From JACVRN01 sp036389255 (GTDB lineage Bacteria > Acidobacteriota > Blastocatellia > Pyrinomonadales > Pyrinomonadaceae): DNA of 64,000 nt. Shown here piece by piece: positions 24,590 to 34,109 of this stretch; within the stretch, counting starts at the first letter, position 1, and each line of letters begins with the position of its first letter. Made by a program: the position numbers and the translations under genes. The stretch lies in contig DASVQI010000006.1 in NCBI GenBank assembly GCA_036389255.1, positions 1 through 64,000 of the forward strand. Reading direction: 5' to 3'. The notes under the pieces are model-generated. The model did not search any database and was not told where the DNA came from. It worked only from the letters and a program-made list of their open reading frames with translations.

Positions 24590-25120
24590 ATGATAGAGCG
24601 GCTCGCGTGGTTTGAGCGGCGGTTCTCGTTTGACCTGCCTGTCTGGATGTATCCGAACGTCTTGGAGCGCCTGCGCGGCACGCCCGCTAGGCTTGAAGAC
24701 CGGCTGCTCAATCTGCCGCGAGAGCTGCTGGTCAGGCGCGACGGCGACAAGTGGTCTATGCAGGAGCACGCGGGCCACCTGCTTGACCTCGAGGCGCTTG
24801 AGGTTGCGCGGCTTGAGGATTACGCCGCCGGGCGGGAGATTTTGACGCCCGCAGACCTTCAGAACCGGAAGACACACGAGGCAGACCATAACTCTAAAGA
24901 GATAAGCGAAATCCTCCCGGTCTTTCGCAGGGAGCGCGCGGAGTTTGTAGAAAGGCTCGAAGCGCTGGATGCCGAGTTCATAGAGAGGAAGGCCATTCAC
25001 CCGCGCCTACAGATTCCCATGCGCGTCATAGACCTGGCCTTCTTCAAGGCGGAGCACGACGACCATCACCTTGCGCGCATCTCCGGGCTAATCAGAAAGT
25101 GGGAAACCCCTGAGCCGTAA
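24590..25120 (+). CDS. DinB-like four-helix protein
   Basis: The 176-residue protein fits the DinB/YfiT metal-binding superfamily. Helices carry a spaced histidine set: the first in SMQEHAGHLLDLEALE, the second in AEHDDHHLARISGLI. The family uses three His to bind a metal and includes bacillithiol or mycothiol transferases. The exact reaction here is unknown. It lies four bases after the GNAT gene and 13 before the molybdopterin gene, so it is co-transcribed with an otherwise unrelated-looking set. Confidence 0.8.
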   Translation: MIERLAWFERRFSFDLPVWMYPNVLERLRGTPARLEDRLLNLPRELLVRRDGDKWSMQEHAGHLLDLEALEVARLEDYAAGREILTPADLQNRKTHEADHNSKEISEILPVFRRERAEFVERLEALDAEFIERKAIHPRLQIPMRVIDLAFFKAEHDDHHLARISGLIRKWETPEP

Positions 25121-25133
25121 ATGAGCAGAAACG

Positions 25134-28052
25134 ATGAGTGTTAAGAAGCTGAACGAGAGAGTGAGCGCGGCGCGGCGTGAAGTTGAGGCGCGCGGCGAAA
25201 CCTTTTATCCGGGGCCGAGCCGTATTCATCTGGCTATGTTTCCGCCGAAGGAGCGCTGGGACGACTGGGTGGAGCTTGACTCGCGCGCGTGGCCCGAAAG
25301 ACGAGAGCGCCGTTACATGCTTGTGCCGACGACCTGCTTCAACTGCGAGGCGGCGTGCGGTCTTCTAGCCTACGTTGATAAAGAGAGCTTGCAGGTGCAG
25401 AAGTTCGAGGGCAACCCGGAGCATCCGGGCTCGCGCGGTCGCAACTGCGCCAAAGGCCCTGCCACCCTGAATCAAATCACAGACCCAGACCGAATACTCT
25501 ACCCTCTGAAGCGCGCAGGGCGCAGAGGCGAAGGCAAGTGGGTGCGTGTAAGCTGGGACGAAGTTCTGGATGATTTGGCCGCGCGCATACGAAAGGCCAT
25601 AGTGGAAGAGCGCCGCAGCGAGATTATGTATCACGTTGGTCGTCCCGGCGAAGACGGTTTCACGGAGAGGATACTCGCCGCGTGGGGAGTTGACGGCCAT
25701 AACACGCACACGAACATCTGCTCTTCTTCGTCGCGTGCCGGATATCAATTCTGGATGGGGCTTGACCGCCCGAGCCCCGACCACGCCAACGCTCAGGTCA
25801 TCTTTCTCATCAGCGCTCATCTTGAATCGGGCCACTACTTCAACCCGCACGCGCAGCGAATCATAGAAGCGAAGGCCAGAGGCGCGAAGCTGATTGTCTT
25901 CGACACGCGGCTGTCGAATACGGCCACGCACGCGGACTACTGGGTATCGCCTTATCCGGGCTCGGAGGCGGCGATTGTCCTCTCAATCGCAAACTACCTG
26001 ATTCAGAACGACCTCTATAACCGCGAGTTCGTGCGGCGCTGGTGGAACTGGGAAGAGTACATGGCCGTGGAGCGCCCCGAATTGGAGACGAGCTTTGAAA
26101 ACTTCGAGCTTGTCCTGAAGGAGCTTTACGGCAGCTACACGTTCGAGCTCGCGGCGCAGGAGGCGAAGGTGACGGCCAGCGTGATTGAAGAGATTGCGCG
26201 CCTTGTCGCCGAGGCGGGGACGCGCTTTTCCAGCCACAACTGGCGCTCGGCTTCCTCCGGCAATAGCGGCGGCTGGAGCGTCGCTCGCACCCTCTTCATG
26301 CTCAACGCGCTTCTGGGAGCGGTCGCCACCGAAGGCGGCGTCTATCCGAACGCGTGGAATAAGTTCGTGCCGAAGCCCATCTACACGCCGCCGCATCCTC
26401 CTATGTGGAACGAGCTGACGTGGCCGCGCGAGTACCCGCTCTCCATGAACGAGATGTCGTTCCTACTGCCGCAGCTTCTCAAAGACGGGCGGGGACGAGT
26501 TGATACCTACTTCACGCGCGTCTACAACCCGGTGTGGACGAACCCCGACGGCTTCTCTTGGGTCGAAGTCCTGACGGACGAGAACCTCGTAGGCTGCCAC
26601 GCGGCGCTGACGCCCATCTGGAGCGAGACGGCTTATTTCGCGGACTACGTGCTGCCTATGGGCTTAGGCTCCGAGCGGCACGACATACACTCTTACGAGA
26701 CGCACGACGCACAGTGGCTGGGCTTTCGCCAGCCCGTGATGCGCGCGGCGCGCGAGCGTTTGGGCGAGAATGTAAGCGACACGCGCGACGTTAATCCCGG
26801 CGAGGTCTGGGAAGAGAACGAGTTCTGGCTTGAGCTGACTTGGCGCATAGACCCTGACGGAAGTTTAGGGATAAGGCAGTACGCGGAATCGAAAGCGCGG
26901 CCGGGCGAGCGCTTGAGCGTTGACGAGTATTACTCATACATCTTCGAGAACTCAATTCCGGGCTTGCCGCACAGAGCGAGCCTTGAAAATTTGACGCCGC
27001 TTGAGTTCATGCGGCGATACGGCGCGTTCGAGATACAGAGCAAGATAGGCGCGGTCTACGAGCAGCCCGTTCCGGTTGACGAGCTTGAGGACGTTCGCAC
27101 GGACAGGTTCGGTCGCGTCTACACGCGCACCGCGAAGCCGCCTTCCATGAACATCGTGCCGGTACCGACCGTTGACGGAGATGACGAGGGGCGGCGCATG
27201 GTTGGCGTGAGCGTGGACGGCGAGACGCTGCGCGGCTTCCCCACGCCGAGCGGGAGGCTTGAGTTCTACTCGCGCACGCTCGCAGACTGGGGCTGGCCCG
27301 AATGGAGCACGCCCGTTTACATCAAGAGCCACGTTCACCCGGACAACCTTGAAGAAGACCAGACGGTCTTAATCTCAACCTTCCGGCTTGCGATGCAGAT
27401 TCACACCCGCAGCGCCAACGCGAAGTGGCTTAATGAAATCGCGCACACCAACCCGCTCTGGCTTCATCCGACTCACGCGGCGCGGCTCGGCGTAGCTACC
27501 GGCGACCTCGTGCGTGTCGAGACGGAGACGGGTTACTTCGTCCTGCGCGCGTGGGTGACTGAGGGCATCAAGCCCGGCATAGTCGCTTGCAGTCATCACA
27601 TGGGGCGCTGGAAGCTGCGTGACGAAGGCGAGCGGCAGATGATGGCGACCGTCAGCTTGAATCACGAATCAAGCTCTTGGGGCATGAAGCGCGAGCGCGG
27701 CGTCGAGCCTTACAAGTCGGACGACGCGGACACCGAGCGCATCTGGTGGACGGACGTGGGCGTTCATCAGAACCTGACCTTCCCGGTTCATCCAGACCCT
27801 ATCTCAGGCATGCACTGCTGGCATCAGGCCGTGCGAGTCACTCGCGCCCGTCCCGGCGACACGTACGGCGACATCTACGTAGATACAAAGAAGTCGCGCG
27901 AGGCTTACAAGCGCTGGCTCTCCGAGACGCGCCCGGCAGACAGGTTTTCACCCGACGGCACACGCCGTCCCTACTGGCTCCTGCGGCCCCTGAAGCCAGC
28001 GCGCGAGTTCTACAAACTCCCGCATGAGCCGTTGCCCGTCGGCGCAGACTAG
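25134..28052 (+). CDS. Molybdopterin oxidoreductase, catalytic subunit (DMSO reductase family)
   Basis: The 972-residue protein has an N-terminal 4Fe-4S site with Cys68, Cys71, Cys75 and Cys105 (CFNCEAACG ... RNCAKG). A molybdopterin core follows, with HTNICSSSSRAGY around residue 196 at the usual metal-ligand position, so Cys196 is the likely ligand. The dinucleotide-binding domain lies at about 740-920. No Tat signal is present, so it is cytoplasmic. Its operon also has a fused FeS-NrfD subunit and a TorD-like chaperone. A cytoplasm-facing complex next to a sulfate transporter recalls sulfite dehydrogenase SoeABC. Polysulfide/tetrathionate-type or formate-type functions remain possible. Confidence 0.9.
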   Translation: MSVKKLNERVSAARREVEARGETFYPGPSRIHLAMFPPKERWDDWVELDSRAWPERRERRYMLVPTTCFNCEAACGLLAYVDKESLQVQKFEGNPEHPGSRGRNCAKGPATLNQITDPDRILYPLKRAGRRGEGKWVRVSWDEVLDDLAARIRKAIVEERRSEIMYHVGRPGEDGFTERILAAWGVDGHNTHTNICSSSSRAGYQFWMGLDRPSPDHANAQVIFLISAHLESGHYFNPHAQRIIEAKARGAKLIVFDTRLSNTATHADYWVSPYPGSEAAIVLSIANYLIQNDLYNREFVRRWWNWEEYMAVERPELETSFENFELVLKELYGSYTFELAAQEAKVTASVIEEIARLVAEAGTRFSSHNWRSASSGNSGGWSVARTLFMLNALLGAVATEGGVYPNAWNKFVPKPIYTPPHPPMWNELTWPREYPLSMNEMSFLLPQLLKDGRGRVDTYFTRVYNPVWTNPDGFSWVEVLTDENLVGCHAALTPIWSETAYFADYVLPMGLGSERHDIHSYETHDAQWLGFRQPVMRAARERLGENVSDTRDVNPGEVWEENEFWLELTWRIDPDGSLGIRQYAESKARPGERLSVDEYYSYIFENSIPGLPHRASLENLTPLEFMRRYGAFEIQSKIGAVYEQPVPVDELEDVRTDRFGRVYTRTAKPPSMNIVPVPTVDGDDEGRRMVGVSVDGETLRGFPTPSGRLEFYSRTLADWGWPEWSTPVYIKSHVHPDNLEEDQTVLISTFRLAMQIHTRSANAKWLNEIAHTNPLWLHPTHAARLGVATGDLVRVETETGYFVLRAWVTEGIKPGIVACSHHMGRWKLRDEGERQMMATVSLNHESSSWGMKRERGVEPYKSDDADTERIWWTDVGVHQNLTFPVHPDPISGMHCWHQAVRVTRARPGDTYGDIYVDTKKSREAYKRWLSETRPADRFSPDGTRRPYWLLRPLKPAREFYKLPHEPLPVGAD

Positions 28053-28126
28053 GTGACGGGTGACGGGTAAAAGAAAAGTAAATTCTCTTTCTTCCCCGTC
28101 ACCCGGCACCCGACACCCGTCACCCG
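28052..28126. repeat. Heptad hairpin with GTAAAAGAAAAG core
   Basis: The right arm is GTCACCC/GGCACCC/GACACCC/GTCACCC in exact 7-bp steps. The left arm GGTGACGGGTGACGGG is its complement, and the centre is GTAAAAGAAAAG...TCTCTTTCTT. It starts at the stop codon of the molybdopterin gene and ends eight bases before the chaperone gene. Confidence 0.85.
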
Positions 28127-28134
28127 TTTTTCTT

Positions 28135-29010
28135 ATGGAACTCTTTCGTGCGCTCGCAATGTTCGCGGAACCCTTAGGGGAAGGGAGCGCGCGCGTCGCG
28201 GAGGCTCTGGAGCTGGGGCCGCTTCCCGCCGAGAGCGATTACACCGAAACCTTTCTCTTTCAGCTTTACCCTTACGCCTCGGTTTACCTTGGCGCGGAAG
28301 GCATGATGGGGGGCGAGGCGCGCGACCGCGTTGCTGGCTTCTGGCGCGCGCTCGGTCTGACGCCGCCCGCAGAGCCCGACCATCTTTCGTTGATGCTGGC
28401 CCTGTACGCGGAGCTGGCCGGTCGTGAAGAGAAGGAGCGTGATGCCGGTGTGCGCGAGCGTTTGCATCACGCTCGCACGGCTTTTCTATGGGAGCATCTT
28501 TTAAGCTGGCTGCCGGTCTATCTTCATAAGCTGAGTCAGATTGCGCCGCGCTTCTACCGTGAGTGGGGCGAGACGTTGGGGGCGGCGCTCGTGGAAGAGC
28601 TTGAAGCGATGGACACGCCGCCACAGCTTCCGCTTCATCTTCGCCCGACTCCCGGCCTCGTTGACCCGCGCGAGCATGAAACGGAAGAGTTTCTGCAATC
28701 GCTCCTTGCCCCGGCGCGTAGCGGCATGATTCTGACACGCACAGACCTGATGCGATGCGGCCGCTCACTCGGTCTGGGCCTGCGCGTCGGAGAGAGAAAG
28801 TTCGTCCTCCGCGCTCTCTTTAATCAGAACCCGCAAGGCGTGCTGGAGTGGATGCTGAGCGAGATAATCAGTTGGCAGGAGCAGCACGGCCGGAACCGGA
28901 AGATGCTCGGAGCGATTTCCTCTGCGTGGCTTGAGAAGACAGAGAAGGCTTCGGCGCTCCTCAAAGAGCTTGAGCGCTCAGCAGAAGATATGAAGAACAT
29001 TCTCAGTTGA
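28135..29010 (+). CDS. TorD/DmsD-like molybdoenzyme chaperone
   Basis: The 291-residue all-helical protein matches the TorD/NarJ-type chaperones that bind molybdoenzyme precursors. Supporting segments are FQLYPYASVYLGAEGMMGGEARDRVAGFWRALGL near residues 40-75 and HLSLMLALYAELAGREE near 80-100. It follows its presumed client after a heptad hairpin. The frame is open to 28060, but that part is the hairpin itself, so I place the start at the ATG at 28135. The last 90 residues extend beyond the usual chaperone core. Confidence 0.82.
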   Translation: MELFRALAMFAEPLGEGSARVAEALELGPLPAESDYTETFLFQLYPYASVYLGAEGMMGGEARDRVAGFWRALGLTPPAEPDHLSLMLALYAELAGREEKERDAGVRERLHHARTAFLWEHLLSWLPVYLHKLSQIAPRFYREWGETLGAALVEELEAMDTPPQLPLHLRPTPGLVDPREHETEEFLQSLLAPARSGMILTRTDLMRCGRSLGLGLRVGERKFVLRALFNQNPQGVLEWMLSEIISWQEQHGRNRKMLGAISSAWLEKTEKASALLKELERSAEDMKNILS

Positions 29011-29036
29011 TATAGCGGTGAATCGCCACTGGCCCG

Positions 29037-30725
29037 TTGACTGTCTTCCCCTGTTGCATTTACATTCAAGCTGTTCCTGTAAGCCCTGATTGTGACTGGA
29101 ATCTGCGGGGGAGAAGTCTCGCCATAGAACTGCTGTCGAACAAGATTTTTCTCTCTGTGATGATTGTGGTCATCGCCACAGTGCATGGCTACGGCGCGGC
29201 GTGGCTTGCCATACGCATGCTCTTTCGCCCGCGCAAGCCGGTCAGGCTTCTGGGTCTGACCATCTGGCCGCAGGGAATGATTCCGCGTCACCGCGAGCGG
29301 CTGGCTCAAAGCATAGGCAACGCCGTGGGCAACGAGCTTGTCTCGCAGGAAACGGTGGTCAACGCCCTCTTTGAGACAGACTTCTTTCGCCGCAAGGTCG
29401 AGAATCTGGTCAACTCTTACACGGACGACCTGCTCAACAAGTCTTATCCTTCGTTCATAGAGGCGCTGCCGAAGGGCGCGCGCGCAGCCGTGCTGGACGC
29501 GCTCTCCGCAATTCAATACCGCGTAGCCGAACACATCGCAGACGCGCTTAGAAACGAAGAGACTGCCGAAGCCGTGACGGCCTTCATCAGCCGCCGCGTG
29601 GACGACATTCTCGCAAGACGCCTGACGGATGTCGTGGACGAAGAGACCTTCGAGCAGGTTCTGGGATTCGTGGAAGAGCGCTTTCGCAACATAGTCAACG
29701 AGCGCTCATTCGAGACGAAGGTGCGAGATTTCGTCGGCGGCCGCCTTGATGATTTAGCTAACAGCAATGCTCCTCTGGCGGAGATGTTCACGCCGGAGAC
29801 GGTGGGCATCATAAAGGAGCGCGTAGACCAGCAGATTCCGCCCATCGTTCAGCAGTTGACGGAGATAGCCACCAACACGCGCACGCGCACGCAGATTGGC
29901 GCGCTTATCAAGCGAGAGGTGGATGACTACTACGCGCAGCTCTCCTTCTTCAAAAAAATCTTCATCTCGCGCGAGCGCATACACTCGGAGGTAGACGACC
30001 TTGTTAATAAGACGCTGCCTCGTCGCGTCGAAGAGCTTTTAAGCGGCGAAGCCTTCGAGCAGGAGGCCGAAGGCTTTCTCAATTCCACGATTGATAACCT
30101 CTTTGCGCGCCCCATCAACGAGCTTATAGGACAGATTGCGCCCGACAAGCTCCTGATGATTAAGGCTCAGGTCACGGAGAGAATCCTTGCGCTGGCCAGA
30201 AGCCCTGAGCTTTCCAAGACCGTCTCGGCTTACGCCACGGACGCCATGGAGCGTGTACGCCCGCACACCTTGCGCGCGCTGCTTGAGCACGCCAGCCCCG
30301 ATTCCGACTTGAGACTCAAAAACTTTCTCTCGAAGGGACTGCTCACGGTTCTGTCGCGGGAAGAGACGGCGCAGACCATCAACAACATACTGAGCAGCCA
30401 GATAGAGCGCCTGCTGGTCACGCCGATTGGCCGTCTGGGCGACAGTCTGCCGGAGCAGACCATACGCAACATGGGCTCAGCGCTCACAGACCGCATCACA
30501 CAGGCCGCTAGAGAAAGACTGCCTGCGGCCATTCAGGAGTTCGACGTCGGCGGCATCGTGCGGAACAAGGTCGCGGATTACCCTGCGGATAAACTGGAAG
30601 CGCTCGTGCTCTCGGTCGCGGCGCAGCACCTCAAGACCATAGAGCTTTTCGGCGCGCTCATAGGACTCCTCATAGGCATCTTTCAAGCCTTCTACTTCTG
30701 GTATTTCTCCGGCACGGCGCATTAG
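29037..30725 (+). CDS. DUF445 family membrane protein
   Basis: The protein has up to 562 residues with an N-terminal membrane helix (FLSVMIVVIATVHGYGAAWLAIRMLF) and the DUF445 signature RPRKPVRLLGLTIWPQGMIPRHRERLAQSIG. The long middle part consists of repeating amphipathic helices (for example AVTAFISRRVDDILARRL, ARTRTQIGALIKREVDD-like). A C-terminal helix (TIELFGALIGLLIGIFQAFYFW) suggests both ends sit in the membrane. The function of DUF445 is not established. The first 20 or so residues are doubtful, and a start near 29127 is possible. It converges with the phosphatase gene after seven bases. Confidence 0.85.
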   Translation: MTVFPCCIYIQAVPVSPDCDWNLRGRSLAIELLSNKIFLSVMIVVIATVHGYGAAWLAIRMLFRPRKPVRLLGLTIWPQGMIPRHRERLAQSIGNAVGNELVSQETVVNALFETDFFRRKVENLVNSYTDDLLNKSYPSFIEALPKGARAAVLDALSAIQYRVAEHIADALRNEETAEAVTAFISRRVDDILARRLTDVVDEETFEQVLGFVEERFRNIVNERSFETKVRDFVGGRLDDLANSNAPLAEMFTPETVGIIKERVDQQIPPIVQQLTEIATNTRTRTQIGALIKREVDDYYAQLSFFKKIFISRERIHSEVDDLVNKTLPRRVEELLSGEAFEQEAEGFLNSTIDNLFARPINELIGQIAPDKLLMIKAQVTERILALARSPELSKTVSAYATDAMERVRPHTLRALLEHASPDSDLRLKNFLSKGLLTVLSREETAQTINNILSSQIERLLVTPIGRLGDSLPEQTIRNMGSALTDRITQAARERLPAAIQEFDVGGIVRNKVADYPADKLEALVLSVAAQHLKTIELFGALIGLLIGIFQAFYFWYFSGTAH

Positions 30726-30732
30726 TGCAAAG

Positions 30733-31317
30733 TCAGTACTTCAACTGCACGACCTTCGCTTTGCCTCTGGCATAGACGGTCACTATAAACAGGTCGTCGA
30801 ACTTCCGCTCGTCAATCACCGGCACTGTGTCGCCGCCCAGCATCCGTATCACATCCGGCACGGAGTTGCTGTGGCCCACGACCAGAGCCGTGTCGCCCGG
30901 CTTCTCCATTATCCTGTCAACAATCTTTCGTATGGACTCTTCCGAAACCTCTCTCGGGTTGGATTGCTTGGACTGTATGGTGATAGTGGCGGGCGTTATG
31001 CCAAGCTGTTTGGCCAGAGGCTCAATCGTCTGCTTGGTTCGCAGGTACTGGGAAGTGTAAATCGCTTTGACTCCGGCGCTGGAGAGAAGGCTGGCGAGCT
31101 TCTGCGAGCGTGCCACGCCTGCCTCCGTGAGCGGCGGGTCTTCACGCGGCGCGTCCGCTTTCTCCGCGTGACGAACGAGGATGACGGTCGTGGGCTTGAA
31201 CGCGTCCTCGTTCGATTGCGCGTCTCTTGCCGCAGTGGATTGAACGAGAAGCGAAGCGAGCAGTGCAATCGTCAACAGAGCGACAGAGAATGCGAGTCGC
31301 AGGGAGAATCTCTTCAT
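30733..31317 (-). CDS. Exported histidine phosphatase family protein
   Basis: The 194-residue protein begins with a signal peptide (FSLRLAFSVALLTIALLASLLV). A histidine-phosphatase domain follows. The phospho-accepting His lies in VILVRHAEKAD near residues 46-56, and the second catalytic His lies in ALVVGHSNSVPDV. Family members range from phosphoglycerate mutases to SixA-like phosphohistidine phosphatases. The exported form suggests an extracytoplasmic phosphatase of unknown substrate. A LolA-like gene lies 33 bases upstream on the same strand. Confidence 0.88.
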   Translation of the reverse strand: MKRFSLRLAFSVALLTIALLASLLVQSTAARDAQSNEDAFKPTTVILVRHAEKADAPREDPPLTEAGVARSQKLASLLSSAGVKAIYTSQYLRTKQTIEPLAKQLGITPATITIQSKQSNPREVSEESIRKIVDRIMEKPGDTALVVGHSNSVPDVIRMLGGDTVPVIDERKFDDLFIVTVYARGKAKVVQLKY

Positions 31318-31350
31318 GGGCTGGCGGCCTCCTTTTGTCAGGTAAAAAAC

Positions 31351-32118
31351 TTACTTCTTCCAGTGCGAGGCTGTGGCCCAGCTTTGCGGGTCGAAGAATC
31401 TATTGTCCAGCGGTACGTTCGTCTTTATGTCCGTGTACTCTTCCGTCACTCTGGGCTTCCCGTCGAGCAAGAAGATGACTTCGGGCGCTACCCAGCCGCC
31501 GTCCTTCATCTTTATGTACTTGTTGAACTGTACCTCTGAGGTTCTGGTCTTATCACGACCGGCAGGCTGTAGCATTCGCACGAAGTATAGATTCTTTTTA
31601 TCAATCCAGAACTGCGAGGAATGAAGGTCGCCCGCCTTCGCGCCTACTACGTAAACGGGCCTGCCCTGCCACGTGTCCTCTCTCAGCACGGAGAGGTCGA
31701 AGCCCATGGCCTTCAGCTTCGTCACGGTCTGCTCCACGGGTATGAAGTAGGCGTCGAATCCAAGCAGCAGGAGCGGGTGGACGAGTGGCTGAGAGTTCTC
31801 TACCTTCCCGCCCTTGATGCTGTAGACCTTATCGTTCACAAACAGTATGCCGTTTCCGTCCTTGATGGGGTCGTAATCTATGCGCAGCTTTCCGGGCATG
31901 GCCAGCGCTTCGTACCAGATGGAGGTCTTGCTCGTTCCGTCCGGCTGATATTCCACCGTCTTCTGCGTGAAGGTAACGTTCCTGTACCACTTGGCCGCGT
32001 AGCGTTTCTGCATGGCGCGCAGCAGGTCTTCGGTCGTCTTGACCTCTTCGGCGCGCGCGGGCGCTGCGAAGGCTGCGAACAGGGCTATGAGAAGCAAAAG
32101 ATGGCGCATGTCTTTCAT
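31351..32118 (-). CDS. LolA-like outer-membrane lipoprotein-sorting fold protein
   Basis: The 255-residue protein has a signal peptide (HLLLLIALFAAFAAPARAEE). The beta-rich body includes WYRNVTFTQKTVEYQPDG, WYEALAMPGKLRIDYDP, NGILFVNDKVYSIKGGK, GRPVYVVGAKAGDLHSSQFWIDK and GGWVAPEVIFLLDGK. This pattern fits the LolA/LolB-like fold used by many periplasmic lipid carriers. It is unlikely to be the principal LolA because it lacks nearby LolCDE. It probably forms a transcription unit with the downstream phosphatase. Confidence 0.75.
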   Translation of the reverse strand: MKDMRHLLLLIALFAAFAAPARAEEVKTTEDLLRAMQKRYAAKWYRNVTFTQKTVEYQPDGTSKTSIWYEALAMPGKLRIDYDPIKDGNGILFVNDKVYSIKGGKVENSQPLVHPLLLLGFDAYFIPVEQTVTKLKAMGFDLSVLREDTWQGRPVYVVGAKAGDLHSSQFWIDKKNLYFVRMLQPAGRDKTRTSEVQFNKYIKMKDGGWVAPEVIFLLDGKPRVTEEYTDIKTNVPLDNRFFDPQSWATASHWKK

Positions 32119-32353
32119 CTCCTTTAAGGGAAGGTTTACGAGATTTTGTAACGAATCCGGGAAATCGTCAAAGTCTCTCGCGGATAAACATCTTACGTTC
32201 CGAAAGACTGAAAAGTTACCGGGCCTTTCGGCAGTCCCGGTTTCCTGCGTGCCGCAAAGATGAAAGTGAAGCTCGATTCAGATAAACTTTGGCAGCGACA
32301 CGTGCGTATTAACTCGGTGCCTCTGTAGCAGACTTTTCCGCCCGGAGATTTTA

Positions 32354-34021
32354 ATGAGACAACTAAAACTTTCAACTTCTATCTTGCGCACGCCTCTGGC
32401 GGCCGCGCTTCTGATAGCAACCCTTTTATCTTCCATCTCGCTCGGCTGGCAGCAGGCCTCGGCCACCGTCACAGTCCGTCCCGCTTCGACTCTGAGCGCG
32501 GCGGAAAAGGCCGCCGCCTCGCTCGTCACCGCCGAGACGATTCGCAAGGTGACGACGGAGCTTTCCGCGCCCGACATGCAGGGACGCGGCACGGCCCAGC
32601 CGGGCGGCGAGCGCGCAGCCCGCTATATAGCAGACCGCTTCGGTAAGCTCGGCCTGAAGCCTCTGGGCGACAACAACACCTTCCTGCAAGGCATACGGTT
32701 CAAAAGCTCTCAGGTGACGCCCGACTCTACCATCAAAGCGGGCGATGCAGTCCTGAAGCAGGGAGCGGATTTCGTACTCGCACCCCCGTACACTTTTGAG
32801 CAGGCGGACACGAGCGGCCAGTTGGTCTTCGTGGGCTACGGCGTCAATTCGCCCGACCTGAATCGCAACGACCTTGAAGGCATTGACGTCAAAGGCAAGA
32901 TAGCCGTCATCCTGAGCGGTCGCCCGCAGAACGCCGACGAAACCGCGTGGAGGAAAGCGGGGGCTTCCATGACGCTGGCGCGCAACCTTGTCACGCAGGG
33001 CGCTGCCGGAGTCATCATCGCCAACTTCGGCTCAAAGGCGCAGCCCTACAAGCTGATTGCCGGTTACCTGTCGCGCCGCCGCGTGCAACTGGCCGACGCG
33101 CCCGCGCCTACCGCCAAGCTCTCGCCGGTCGTGCTCATGGGTGAAGAGGGCCTTGAGAAGTTGTTCGCGGGCACGGGCCAGACCTACGCGCAGGCGCTTG
33201 CGAAAGCGCAGTCGGGCGAGTTCGCCTCGCGTGACTTGAACAAGCAGGCGAGCCTGTCCATACGCATCAAGACAGAAGAGGCAGTCAGCAGCAACGTCGC
33301 AGCCGTCCTCGAAGGCTCTGACCCGGCGCTAAAGGATCAGGCGGTCATCTACACGGCGCACTATGACGCGTACGGCGTTGACTCCGAAGGGCGCATCTAT
33401 CCGGGCGCAGCCGACAACGCGCTCGGCGTCGCCATGATTACTTCAATTGCCGAAGCCTTTGCCAAGTCTAAGCCGCGCCCGCGCCGCTCCGTCATCTTCC
33501 TTGCGGTGACGGGCGAAGAGTACGGGCTGCTCGGCGCGGAGTACTGGGTCAAGCATCCTACGTGGCCGCTCGATAAGCTGGCAGCCAACTTGAACTACGA
33601 CGGCATAGGCACGGAAATCTACGGGCCTGTCAAGAAGGTCGTCGGCTTCGGCGCGGAATATTCAGACCTGGGTAAGACCCTTGAGGATGTCTTGCAGGCA
33701 ACGGGCGTTCAGCTTACGCCCGACCCGATGCCGGAAGAGAAAGCCTTTTATCGCTCAGACCATTATGCGTTTGTTAAGAAGGGCGTACCGGCGCTGATGC
33801 TGCTCGGCGGGCCGGAAGGCGAGACAGCCGTCTGGCTGGCACGCGCGAGGAAGTGGCTCGAAACCGATTACCACCAGACGACCGACACGGTACAGCCCAA
33901 CTGGAACTGGGAAGGCCCGAAGATTACAGCCACCATCGGCCTCATAGTAGGCATGCGCGTGGCGAACAATGAGGCCATGCCCTCATGGATACCCGGCGCT
34001 CCCTTCAAGCGAGGCGCTTAA
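32354..34021 (+). CDS. Secreted M28 family zinc aminopeptidase
   Basis: The 555-residue protein has a signal peptide (about residues 1-37). It has a protease-associated insert near 150-260 (DLEGIDVKGKIAVILSGRPQ) and an M28 catalytic domain. Zinc ligands are visible in IYTAHYDAYG (His), GAADNALGVAM (Asp), AVTGEEYGLLG (Glu-Glu pair, catalytic and ligand), LNYDGIG (Asp) and RSDHYAFVKKGVPALML (His). All expected ligands are present, so it should be active. It likely degrades peptides outside the cell, in line with the other secreted peptidases in the window. Confidence 0.94.
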   Translation: MRQLKLSTSILRTPLAAALLIATLLSSISLGWQQASATVTVRPASTLSAAEKAAASLVTAETIRKVTTELSAPDMQGRGTAQPGGERAARYIADRFGKLGLKPLGDNNTFLQGIRFKSSQVTPDSTIKAGDAVLKQGADFVLAPPYTFEQADTSGQLVFVGYGVNSPDLNRNDLEGIDVKGKIAVILSGRPQNADETAWRKAGASMTLARNLVTQGAAGVIIANFGSKAQPYKLIAGYLSRRRVQLADAPAPTAKLSPVVLMGEEGLEKLFAGTGQTYAQALAKAQSGEFASRDLNKQASLSIRIKTEEAVSSNVAAVLEGSDPALKDQAVIYTAHYDAYGVDSEGRIYPGAADNALGVAMITSIAEAFAKSKPRPRRSVIFLAVTGEEYGLLGAEYWVKHPTWPLDKLAANLNYDGIGTEIYGPVKKVVGFGAEYSDLGKTLEDVLQATGVQLTPDPMPEEKAFYRSDHYAFVKKGVPALMLLGGPEGETAVWLARARKWLETDYHQTTDTVQPNWNWEGPKITATIGLIVGMRVANNEAMPSWIPGAPFKRGA

Positions 34022-34045
34022 GAGAGAAGAAAATCGGCGCATGAG

Positions 34046-34086
34046 AAAAAGTGGAGCGGAGCTTTTGAAAGCTCCGCTCCACTTTT
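34046..34086. terminator. Bidirectional intrinsic terminator
   Basis: AAAAGTGGAGCGGAGCTTT and its exact complement form a perfect 19-bp stem around a TG loop, followed by TTTTTT on the plus strand and preceded by A-runs for the minus strand. It lies between the convergent M28 peptidase and HU genes. It is the cleanest intrinsic terminator in the window. Confidence 0.9.
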
Positions 34087-34109
34087 TTACTGTGACATGC
34101 TCCCGGCTC

